64,000 nt of DNA from Trematomus loennbergii (taxonomy: Eukaryota; Chordata; Actinopteri; Perciformes; Nototheniidae): contig JAAOOA010000027.1 of assembly GCA_012861695.1 (NCBI GenBank), forward strand, positions 16,252,289-16,316,288, given 5' to 3'. Shown here piece by piece: positions 1 through 10,480 of this stretch; the stretch's first letter is position 1, and every line of letters begins with the position of its first letter. The notes beneath the pieces are model-generated. The model had not been told where the DNA came from, did not search any database, and was given only the letters and a program-made list of their open reading frames with translations. Made by a program: the position numbers and the translations under genes.

Positions 1-12
1 CCTCATCCACAG

Positions 13-26
13 AGATAAAAGATAAG
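13..26 (+). other. prkar1b: Probable 5' UTR segment before the ATG
   Basis: The first twelve bases end in CACAG and look like a 3' splice acceptor. That would make 13-26 the untranslated start of the first coding exon. The ATG context is strong, with A at -3 and G at +4. PRKAR1 genes usually carry separate non-coding first exons, so the promoter should lie upstream of the window. The acceptor is inferred from only 12 bases. Confidence 0.4.
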
Positions 27-200
27 ATGGCCACCTCCTCCTCCACTCTGGAAGAAGACGAAAGTTTGAAGGGCTGTGAAATTTTTGTGCAGAAGCACAA
101 CATCCAGCAGATCCTCAAAGAGTGCATTGTGAACCTCTGCATTGCAAAGCCTGAGCGTCCTATGAAGTTCCTGCGGGAACATTTTGAAAAGCTGGAGAAG
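27..200 (+). CDS. prkar1b: prkar1b coding exon 1: dimerisation/docking domain
   Basis: This exon encodes residues 1-58 and ends in phase 0 after LEK. It carries the D/D helical bundle that makes the RI homodimer and binds AKAP amphipathic helices. Visible landmarks are Cys17 and Cys38, which match the interchain disulfide cysteines of the RI family, an extra Cys33, and the [17 protein letters not shown] helix. Leu49 matches human RI-beta Leu50, a reported disease site. The start is the only in-frame ATG before the conserved EEDESLKGC block. The donor is GTTGGT, weaker than GTRAGT. Reading through it adds 13 residues and then a stop at 240-242. Confidence 0.97.
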
Positions 201-399
201 GTTGGTGATAGCAAAGTTTTGTATAATTTAGGTTTCTCTTGAAGTTTTATGTGTAGTTTAACCTTAATATTACATATATATGACATACATGTTGATTGCA
301 GTGTGTGCCAGATTCCAAGTAGTGATTCCTAGTCTGAATTTCTCTGATATTAATGTACGTATGTAGCCTATATAAATGACATTTTCCATATATTTTATG

Positions 400-465
400 A
401 TAAAATAAGATAAGATGGGCCTTTATTAATCCCTGTGGGGAAATCCAGGAAAAATAAGTGGTTAT
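400..465 (-). repeat. Retroposon 3' tail fragment
   Basis: Read on the minus strand, the segment has a GGGATTAATAAAGG core followed by an ATCTT-type microsatellite. This resembles the 3' end of a common teleost LINE/SINE family. A related tail lies at 20205-20265. Family assignment is from memory of the motif only. Confidence 0.4.
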
Positions 466-2099
466 TATTACAGGCTTGGTTACAATGAAGTAAGCTGTTT
501 TAATATTATGGACAATTTCATATATAAAAAAAACACACATTTCAAGTGTGTTGGTATTTCATATTCACCTGGCACATATACAAACTGGTTTTATTTCTTT
601 GTGACGTTTCCTCACCTTGTTTAAATTAATAACATTATCACATACTTGTATTCAAACTGTTATAATTTCATTTTTCATCCTACAAGGGGAGAATTCATTT
701 AGAGGTTTGAGAACCAGACTGTTTGTCTGTGTGTCTGTCCGTCACTACAGAGAGTAGAGAAGGCTTTTTTTAATGAAGATGCAAAAAAAAGATCATAGAA
801 ATGGGGTTAACACTGGCAACCTTTCTCTCTTTGGCAGACCATGTGAATGCTCTGTGTGTTCTATGTCCGTCTCATAAGCATATGAGTGGTAGTGTACTGT
901 GTGGCATATCTACAGAGGCAACGTTATTTTGCATTGAAGTTGCTTCACTGACTTCTGCTGTTGTTGTTAATATTTTGCCCAATATGCTTTTCACTATAAT
1001 GGTGGCCCACATTTTAGGCCTGATGGATGTTCCTTCCAAACATTTGGCTTTGATCAAGTGGAGTCAGATGGGTATTTTGCTCATGAGTTGATCATTTGAT
1101 ATCTTCGTTTCAACAATGGGTTCTTCTCTTTAACTGTTGAACATGCGTCATAAAGGTGTATGAGACGGAGCTGTGGGCTGTGAATATTGGCCTGAGGAGA
1201 GTTAAGTCCTTGGAAAGAAGTTTTCAACAAGAGAAGTGATTGTGAGGCGACATCAGATATAGCAGTGCTTAAGTTCACCATGCTGATGCCTGGAGGAGGG
1301 TCTCTATCGTTGCTTGCTTTGAAGTGTGTGCGTTGATGATCATGTGGGAGTCATCTGATTTGATATTTTTCTGACATGAGAAGGACTATTTGGTTTTTAT
1401 GGGTTGTGTTCATCTAGGTTTTCAGGGCATCAGGACACAAAGTACAAGGTCAAGGCCAGAATGTTCCAGTTCCAGTCCCAGTTATGTGTTTGCATCTGTC
1501 CACTACATCTGGAGCTACTGTCCTCACAGAGCTGAGTGTGAGCACAACATTGATAGTAGAGCTTCTGCTGCACAGACAGACAGGCAGCATGAATACTAAT
1601 GGTTAGAATAGAGCTCAGAATAATAGTAGCAAATGGTATAAAATGACTTGAGGCACATCTGCACTGCATACTGTAATAATTATGGCTCAATAGCAAATGA
1701 GCATCAAAGTTTTTGTGTTGTGATAAAAAAAACTATGTTTTAAAGTAGTGAAAAAGTATATGTATTACATTTAATATCTATTTATTGGATGTTATATCAA
1801 ATCTATTGACAAAAATAGCATATCAAAAATTCTGTCACATACTATTTCGATTCTATTCAATTATAATTATAAGAAAATATCAACACCGAAAGTTAACATT
1901 CAAATTAGCTCACAAAAGGCAACTAACATTTGGTTGACAACTTCATTAATGGGCTCTTTCAGACATTTAAATGAAAAACAATCCATTATTTTTATATAAA
2001 ATGAATGAAAATAGAACTCCTGTAATTGACTATAAATTGCCACATGCAATGGGAATTTCAAAAATTAAGGCATATCTCAAAGACAATGATATGTATCAA

Positions 2100-2217
2100 C
2101 GTTTTAACTTTGCACCAATGATATTGCATGGTTGATCATTGAATAAATGCATCATAACTACACTGTATGCTATGTACAAATGACAATAAAAGCCTTGAAT
2201 CTTGAATCTTGAATATC
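2100..2217 (+). repeat. LINE-like 3' tail with TTGAATC repeats
   Basis: The segment contains CATAACTACACTGTATGC, then ATGACAATAAAAGCC, then a tandem TTGAATC microsatellite. The same ordered motifs recur at 3821-3868. This is typical of a 5'-truncated non-LTR retrotransposon that uses a short tandem 3' tail. Confidence 0.55.
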
Positions 2218-2331
2218 ATATTAATGGATCATTACAACCCTAATAGCTAACGAAGAAATAAGCTAGTCTACATGAGTCTTTAGCTTCCTGAAAGTGGGCT
2301 CTGCTACAGTCTTTACGTGTGACTGGTGAAG

Positions 2332-3178
2332 GATTAATACAGTGGCGTAACAAGGTTGTGATTGGCCCCGGTGCAAATATTGTTTTTGGGCCCCCCCATC
2401 GCCCCAAACATATGCGCACACTGATGCGCTCACATACGCACGGACATACACAACCACTCAGAAGCGCCAATGTATAGGCTATCAACAACAGCCTGCCCTG
2501 GCCTCAGACCACCACAGCCTGACAACGACACAGCAAACTAAGAAGAGGATTAAACCTGTTTTCTTGATGTTTGTCTCTGGGGAATGGGCCGGTAGGCCTA
2601 CATAGACCGGTTGCTATAATATAGCTTTTGATCTTGGCGTTGGGGGTCTCAATAGCGCCATAGAGTCCCCTATCGGTTGGGGCCCTTGGGGGAACTGTTG
2701 GACCACCGCCGGGCACAGCCAAATCCATCCTCTCCTCCTGGCTGGCTGGAGAAGAAAGTTGCACAGCCACGGCCACGGATACAGCTTCACTTGTGGAGCT
2801 AGATGATGGTGGTGAGGCAGGTGAGCTATCGTTAGCCTCCGGCTCCGGCTGCCGCTGCACGTCAACATTGCTAACATTAGCGCTCGATTTCGAGGACGAT
2901 GTATGACAAAAATGTCACATGATCACATGACATGAAAGGTCAGGAAAAGGTCATTGGACAGACAAATTACAAATTAATGTAGGTTGCTTGGTTACTTTGA
3001 AGACTGCGTAAACCGGTCAATGCCATTGGGGCCCCAAAAAAAAAATATTTAAAAAAATATATTAAAAAAATATTATTATTATTTTTTATTTATTTTTGTT
3101 GCATGGGCCCCTGGCCGGCTCTGGGCCCCGATGCGTTGCACCGGCTGCACCGTCAATAGTTACGCCACTGGATTAATA
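2332..3178. mobile_element. hAT-type DNA transposon with 8-bp target duplication
   Basis: The element runs from 2340 to 3170. It has 12-bp terminal inverted repeats, CAGTGGCGTAAC and its complement. Both sides carry an identical 8-bp direct repeat, GATTAATA, at 2332-2339 and 3171-3178. An 8-bp duplication with CAG...CTG ends is the hAT hallmark. At 831 bp it is far too short for a full transposase, so it is non-autonomous. The interior is rich in GGCCCC runs and has an A/T-rich stretch near 3040-3100. Confidence 0.85.
2504..2860 (-). pseudogene. Possible remnant of hAT transposase N-terminus
   Basis: This 118-codon minus-strand frame lies wholly inside the hAT element. It starts with an acidic Pro/Ser-rich stretch and ends with a short GPFPRD-type motif and an RFN sequence. 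These resemble the N-terminal region of TTF/ZMYM1-type hAT transposases. The zinc-finger and catalytic regions are absent. It could be a chance frame in GC-rich DNA, so the assignment is tentative. Confidence 0.33.
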
Positions 3179-3654
3179 CATTTGATTGGTGGAATACAGC
3201 ATCTCACTCTGCATCACATACCCATCACACCTTGTGCAATAAGTTAATGTATGTTAAGCTGCTGAGCTCTGCTCCATCCTGCTGCCTGAGCTGCTGCAGC
3301 TTTACTTTTCACTACACTATCCTCACTGACGCTGCTGACACTTAGCCTTGTTTTCATTCCTCTATCTACCCTGTGCTGCTTAAGTGTACGATACAGCAGA
3401 TATCCATCCCCACACTGTCACTTAAAACACAATAGTCTAACTGCTTACATGCTGGTTATCTAACAGCAGCATATAATGTCTCTGTGTAGATGACAGTCAA
3501 AAAATATATATTTTGATTATTAGATTTTTGCTCCAAGATCATATGGATAACACCATACCCTGGTGCAGTGTTTTTGATTAATTAAGCGGCACATTACTTT
3601 TTACTTTAAAAACTGACATTTCATGCACACTGTCATCTTGCACGTAATGTGACA

Positions 3655-3868
3655 TTATGACAATATGGTGTATATTCCAATCACTTGTATATAGACTCTT
3701 ATTGCACTATTTCACAATTTTACTATTTCTCTTTTTGTATTTACTTGCACTATGTTTTCTGTTTTTCTGTTTTATTGTGTTTCACTGTTGGTGGAGCCTG
3801 TGACCTAATATTTTCATCGTCATAACTACACTGTAGCTATGTAGGTAATAAAAGCCTTGAACCTTGAA
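3655..3868 (+). repeat. Non-LTR retrotransposon 3' end
   Basis: The segment reads as a LINE 3' UTR: TATAGACTCTTATTGCAC, GGAGCCTGTGACCTAA, TTTTCATCGTCAT, and an AATAAAAGCCTTGAACCTTGAAT tail split by minor changes. The last 48 bases match the tail at 2152-2215. No coding part of the element survives upstream. Confidence 0.6.
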
Positions 3869-6800
3869 TTGATGTTTGTGTCCTTGCCTGTAGGGGAAAT
3901 GTCAGGGTCAATGAAGTATCATTTAAAGAAGTAAGAAACTACTGTATTTCTAACGGAGCAGGGCTTGAACCGTTCAGTTGTTAAATGGTGGTCAGTGGTC
4001 CAATCACCTTGTGTATGCAAGTGGTTAAAATAAAAGAACCTGCAGGTTTTCACCCTTCTTGAATCCAAAATTGAAGTCAAGCCTTCCCAATCTCTGCTTG
4101 TGTTGTGGGGTACTTGTTGAATTGGGCCAGGCCATGTACATTTTTGTGTGTGTCCCAGTTATTTAGAAGGCTTATTGTGCTCCTTTCCCAATGCTAAGGG
4201 TAACTTTGAAGAGAGATTTGGATCATGTCTATTTCATCTGGATTTGTTTTCAATCTTGTTTTGGTATTATGCTTCATCACTGAATCAAGGTCAAGTCAGG
4301 TCTGATTTCTGGCAGCCTGTAAAATTATGAAACTATTGTTTTAAACAAACTACAATTTGTCATAATATAATTGTTTTCATCTCCTGTACTTAACCCTCAG
4401 AGTTTGTCTGTTCTCTTTTTCATTTCCCTCAGCTGTTTTTCGTCAGCACTCGTAGCCCAATAGATGGTAACCTAGGCAACAGTCAAGGATAGATAGACTG
4501 TATTCTATCCTGTGTTAAATGAGCCCCTTTATTTTCAAAGTTTATTTCATCCCTCCTCTTTTGTGTTCAGGGTTTTTATTGTGTGCCAATTAGATCACTG
4601 GGTATTTTTCCCTCCCTTTTCCTGACCTAACTAACCTCATTTCATATCTGCACAGGATCCATTTCATGCGGCTTTCACAGTCTTATCTGGAAAATCTTTT
4701 CCCTGTCTCAGTTTCTCCATCGTTTGCCCTCAGTTTCTTTCTTTTTTCCCCCTTTATTTTTTTTCTTTCATTGTTTCTTCTTTTGTGCTTCTATTTTGTT
4801 TCCCTCATCTACTCACACACACACACATGCAAACTTGAGAGAACCAAATTAAACATCTAAATATTTCGTTTTTTAACTCTTGTTTCAATGTAATAACAGC
4901 TGAGTCTTTGGTACTCTTTGCTGACATTGTGAATGGGAAAATAACAGGCGTCTGCTCCCTTTCCTCCTGCCTATTTATGCGTGATAATGATGCCTATGAT
5001 CTCTACAGCAGTGGTATATATTATTGTTCTCATCTCCCAACTCTATCAGCTCAGCTCAGTTTGTATGTTTTGGCACTCCAACATTTAAAAAGACAGCATT
5101 TACTGAGTCAACTTAGCTGAGTTTTTATAGTATTCTGACACAACTGTCCCTTAATCAATGTTTTGTATTACCTATTGTGTTCTTCGGATTGATTTACTGT
5201 AAGTATGTGGCATAGCTGTTTAGTCTCCATTTAAATATTTGTTATTGGGCAGTACGTTTGTTCTTATCAATGCAAAAGCCGTATCAGTCTGCATCATTAC
5301 TGATCGGTCTAACAGAGCAGTGCCAGGACTGAATGTGTGAATGTGGATGTCGCTGAATAGATCAAGTCAGCAGCTGCCACCGCAGATGTTTTATTGAATT
5401 GGGCATATTGCATCTTCACAAGGCTTAACAGTATTTTCTGGCATTCGGGACCACTGTAGCTGGCTTTGTGTGGCCGCGCATTAAAATTAAGCTGCAAAAA
5501 AAATTAAGCTGCAAAAAAAATACTTTCTACTCCGCTCTTCCTGTTTCGTTTTGTGAGAAAATGTTTGATGACTCAAGATGCGTGTCACTACTAATGCACA
5601 ACACTTTGATCATGTCCATACCACCCGCACTGGCAAACAAATGTTCAGCGCATGAGAGCCATAACTATTCAACTCCATCTGTAAGGGTGTTGTGCTTTGA
5701 GTCTAAACTATATATTTGGATGACTACATGACTTGGCGCTGTTTTGTGATCTCAAATTGAAACTTAGCACCAAATGCAAATGCGTCTATTTCGTCTTCTG
5801 GGGTGCTGTTCGGCATTAATGAACTGAACAGGTGTATTATCTAACTGTAAATCCCTTTATATGTTGTTTTAAAATACCCTTGCCATAGAGAAGTTGTTAA
5901 ACACCTTTTACGTCCTCTGTGTATGTGTATATCTGTTTGTCTTCGTGTTCATGTGTTATTATGTGTTACGGTTTGTACAATGCTCCCTGTGTGCTTCACA
6001 CTCACAAGACGATCATACGTTTGTGTCTCATGCTTCCCTCCTGCCTTTTACAATTTCTCCCTTATCCCTCTCATCACTAATCATTTTATTCCACTCTGAA
6101 TTCAGCAGCCATGTCCATTCACATTCTGTCTCATCTACTAGCATCCAGTCATATTTTAATATTCTCTTTTCTTCTTCTGTACTCTATTTCTTCCGTCACC
6201 TCGCACAAACCCTCCGTTGAATTGTCGGACTTAGACCTGCTCTTTAACTCAATTCTTTCCTCTTAAGTTGCAACTGAAGAAAACACTTTGCAATTCAGCA
6301 TCCATTCATTGCCTTCAGAATACATTTAAATATAATTGTATTGTATAAAGCTTTATATTTATTTGCTATAAACTAAGAGTTCTTTCCCATTTATGTTTAT
6401 TTTACCTGCTTTTCTTGTTCTGTCTGACTTAAAATATGTAGTTTACCAACCATAACATAAGACAAAGAAAAATGTACTTTAACAGTTTAGTTAATTAAAT
6501 ATGTTTTTATTGTATTTTTTTAGTATCTTTATTTACCCTAATAAATCTTATTTTTATTTATTACATTTTTTAATCACTATAATTTAGTATTTTTATTATG
6601 TGATGTAACTTCCGAAGCACTCTAACATCACATCATCTCTAATGTGTGTAGACCAATGATTATACGTTGGTGCCACGCATTCTTCCACATTATAAAGCAT
6701 GTCAAGTAAAACAAAATGTCAACAATGCTGCCTCAGCTCTGCTTGTGAACGATCCCATCGCATTGCATTATGGGAGAGCTCCTCACTTTCTGTCTGTCAG

Positions 6801-7455
6801 TCTATCAGTCAATCAGCCACTCTCCCGCCATCCCCTGTAAGCTGAGAAGCCTTTCTGTGCTGCCAGCCATTCAGCTGTCACCAGGACCCATCATAACAAA
6901 TCCTCCAGTCCCTCCAAGGGCCTCTGATTGACAATTTGTCAGGAGGGTTTGGTTGTGTTGTGGGTCTGCTGAGATCAGTTGGAGGTGAATTAGGTTTGGA
7001 TTAACCTGTTCTACTTTTCTCTTACGTTGTCCCAGTCTTTTTAGTGCTCTGCTTTATGATTATTACAGTTATTTTATAGTGTGTGCCAGTGATGTGTATG
7101 CAAACAACATATTAGTGTAGTAATGAATGTCTCCAGCCTGTGTGTTCACTCATCACCACCATGTTGAGAGCAGGGTATTCTGTCAAATCAACCCTGGGTG
7201 CACGCAGTGACCCGGGCCTAAACCTCCTCCCCAGCCCCCCTGGGCCCCTACAGGTACATCGGACCCCCAGCCCCTGTTTCCCTGGTGGTCCTTTCTTTGT
7301 CCTCTTTCATCTGCCCATCAGATCTCCCCCCCCCCCCTCCCAGCTAATCTGTGGTTGGAGTGAGAGAAAAAGAAAAAGGTGTACAGCACTAAGATGGAAA
7401 GCACTTATACAGAGGTGGCAAAAGAGATTATAGTAAAACTTGAATAACTAAGAGT

Positions 7456-7560
7456 TGGGCTGCTACTAATTACATCAATGATTCATTCCATTTTCAAAAA
7501 AGCTTTTGATGTTTCTTTACTTGTAAACTACTAACAGATGAGTCTATCTGTGCAGCTCTA
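7456..7560. mobile_element. Short hAT-type MITE remnant
   Basis: The left edge reads TGGGCTGCTACTAATTA and the right edge reads GTGCAGCTCTA. Together these match the TAGRGCTGC-type inverted ends of an abundant teleost MITE. A longer copy of the same type sits at 23087-23342. Only about 105 bp remain, and I see no clean target duplication. Confidence 0.4.
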
Positions 7561-7714
7561 AATAAATAGATCATTATTCTTTGATAGGTTAGTTTCAATG
7601 TTGCCTTTTAAAGTAGATTTATTCATAATTTGTCCAACCAACAATGCAGAATCCAAAGATATTATGTTTAATACAAATTAAACTAAATTAATTACTTGAT
7701 TAGCAATATTATCG

Positions 7715-7950
7715 CAAATAATTAGTTTAGTTTAGTTTAGTGTTTTTTTTTTTCTCGAGCGTGTATAACCAAAGAAAATATAAATGAAACAAAAGGTGAT
7801 ACAGACATGATACAGTATTATACAAATGAATGCAATAACAAAACGAAACATTTAATTAATAATTGAATAATCTGAATATCATTGTCTGATATCAATAAAC
7901 AACAAAGCTTTAGCTCATTACACGTCCGAAAAGGGGTCGGACGTGTTGTT
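7715..7950. repeat. AT-rich segment with TAGTT array and hairpin
   Basis: TAGTT repeats and a T-run near 7722-7753 lead into A-rich sequence. The segment ends with a perfect 9-bp inverted repeat at 7921-7929 and 7937-7945 around a 7-nt loop. The tail-plus-hairpin arrangement suggests a degraded retroposon, but no known family is confirmed. Confidence 0.3.
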
Positions 7951-8332
7951 CCTGTCAATTGAAACAAACCAAGAGTGTTAGGTCTTGAGAGATCTAATTT
8001 AAATCCTGACAGAAGGCTGCATGGTGCAGATGGATGTGAAACTAATCTTGTACATTAACTGAACATATTTAAAGAACTGAACAGCAGTGATGCTTCATTA
8101 AACTACAACTAACATCCTGCTAGCATAAAGAAAATGTACGCGTGATGCAAGAGGCAGGATGGGGTTTTTCTCATTTGATGTCTTTGGCTGTCATATAGCA
8201 ACAGTTTAATCACGACTACAGTACTTACAGAAAACTAAAGTAGAAAATGTAGGGTAATCATTAAACCATTAGGATTACACAAATGTGTGTATGCGTGTGT
8301 TGCACAGCATTTTATTGTCAGTAGGTCAGCTC

Positions 8333-8392
8333 AACACACACACACACGCACACGCACACGCACACGCGCACACACACACACACACACGCACA
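8333..8392. repeat. CA microsatellite with CACACG units
   Basis: An imperfect CA array of about 60 bp contains several CACACG hexamers. The same hexamer variant recurs at 52047-52107 and, as its complement, at 62031-62071. Confidence 0.9.
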
Positions 8393-9879
8393 GTCCTAAT
8401 ACATCAGAGAACTTTCTGTCCATTGTGGTGCTGTAATGGTGTGGAACAGAGTGATGAGTAGACTGTTAGCTCTGCTGGTGGATCAGCTCTCCATGCTTCA
8501 TTACCAGTGTGTGTGTGTGTGTGTGGCACATTGTTGTTTTTGGTTCATTCGCTTGCTTTCAGCTCTGGCAGTGGAGAGTAAAATTGTCTCGGTCACCGGA
8601 TTAGGGCCACGTAAGGTAACCGCTTATGGATGCTTCCTTTTTTCCAAACTATATCTGAATCTGACTTCATGTAAGAAAAGACATTTGTATGTATTTGTGC
8701 TCAGAGTCCTTGAGGAGTTCCGAGCTTTTGTGCGGAGCGTAATTGGCAACTGGATGGATGAAGATTGGTTAGTCATGGCTTTTAGGATGATAGATAGTTG
8801 GAACTTTTGTTCATATCTGCTTGGTCCAAATTGGATTTATCATCCATAAATGAGCAATTTGAACTGATAATCATTTATAACAGTGACTTTTGTTTGTGGA
8901 GGGGATTGCATGTGGGTCATCTTTTATGTGATTCTCTTCTTGGTGGTTTTGTCTCTGACCAAAAGTCACTGTGTCTCTAAAGGAAAGTGTACTTTTGATA
9001 TAGCTTCAATGTCCTGCATACATCTGTGTCCTCTGTTATCTCTCCTCTCCCTGCTCTCCTGTCCTCTCTCTCTCTGGCATCCAGCCGCCAATGATGACGC
9101 AGGGAGAGCAGAGGAGAGAAACAGAAAAGGGGGGGGGGGGGGGTTATCTGACATAGGCTTAACGCACTAATACAATAATAGAGCAGAACATATTTTTGTA
9201 GACAAATAGAAAAGAAGGCAACGTTTTAAAGAAAGTCCCTGTTTCATTGGAAAGATTGCTATATCTTACATTGAGATAGGATATCATAAAGGGAAAATAG
9301 TTGCACAAACCAACTGCAGATGTTTTTTTACTTAGCTACTTGCATAGCCCCGGAAATGATGAATGAGACTCAAACTGCCTAGCCGTTGTGTTGTTACAGA
9401 AGAGCTAAAGCAAGAACAATCTTTCCTCTGCTGCTGCTAAGACATTGCAGCTGTTCTTAGTTCACCTTGCACTAATGAAGTCTCCTCTGTAGACCTCAAA
9501 GATCATGCTGCAAGGGATTTCTGTCTCCCCATGTGTGAGCATTGTGGAGAGAACAGTATAAGGACTTGTCAGAGCCAGACACAAAGTCCTCACTTGATGC
9601 CTGACCCTCTGACCTAATAGGAAAGCGTGCGGGTGGGGCTGGAGGTCAGCAGCGAGTGAGGAAGACACTGCATGGTACAAAACAGCATCTGGCAAATACT
9701 GGGAATGTATTGGACGATGTTATATCCCTAAAGGAATGTTTTCAGCCATTTGCTGTTGCAAAACACGCCATTTGGTCAGAACAGAAGTCCATATTGAGGG
9801 GAGTGACGTTTTTCCTTCTGTGAAATGAATCACTTAAGATGTGTGAGCGAGAGAGAGAGACAATCTGTCAACAGGCGTC

Positions 9880-9881
<2 letters not shown>

Positions 9882-9926
<45 letters not shown>

Positions 9927-9951
9927 GTGTGTGTGTGTGTGTGTGTGTGTG

Positions 9952-9995
<44 letters not shown>

Positions 9996-10016
9996 TTGTG
10001 TGCGTGTGCGTGAATG

Positions 10017-10049
<33 letters not shown>

Positions 10050-10110
10050 TGAATGTAGGTGTGTGTGTGTGTGTGTGTGCGTGAATGTAGGTGTGCGTGA
10101 ATGTAGGTGT
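9882..10110. repeat. Compound TG array with GTGAATGTAG minisatellite
   Basis: TG repeats run from 9882 to about 10079 with several single-base phase breaks (TT or GG). They then grade into GCGTGAATGTAGGTGT-type units at about 10046, 10079 and 10097. All long open frames here are Val-Cys or His-Thr repeat artefacts. Confidence 0.95.
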
Positions 10111-10129
10111 GCGTGGCGTGCAGGTGTGC

Positions 10130-10480
10130 GTGCCACCGTCGCTTCCTGCTGTTCAGGATGCTCATAGAACCCAGTTGTCATAGTGACGGGGGGAAAGCAA
10201 GAGGAGCCCGCTCATTGCGCCACCTGATTGTAAGTGTGCGTGCGCGTGAGAGAGAGAGGGAGAGGGAGAGAGAGAGAGAGAGAGCGAAAGGGCTGGAAAG
10301 CACAGACAGAGAGTTGCGCAGAAGCGATGGAGAGAAAACCTTTTAGCTGTGATCAGTGTTTTCATCAGTAGTCTTGTTCTTCAGCGGCTGTGTCGCGGGG
10401 ATTACAGACAATTTGCCACTCGCGCTCTCTCACTCTCTCGGAACACAAACTTGGATTCTCTGATTCCTTACCCCACACAC
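10130..10480 (+). promoter_or_regulatory. Candidate internal promoter or first-exon region
   Basis: This is a comparatively GC-rich part of intron 1. It has a CATAGTGACGGGG half-CRE-like site near 10178, a GA-rich block at 10247-10285, and CG-containing sequence such as GCGCAGAAGCGATGG and GTGTCGCGGGG. No TATA box or defined exon is seen. The call rests on composition only. Confidence 0.2.

Noticed and set aside
9825..10181. Long open frames of Cys-Val or His-Thr repeats over TG/CA arrays (also near 15141, 16348, 27721, 39315 and 46035)
   Set aside because: They are translations of dinucleotide repeats in every frame and have no protein identity.
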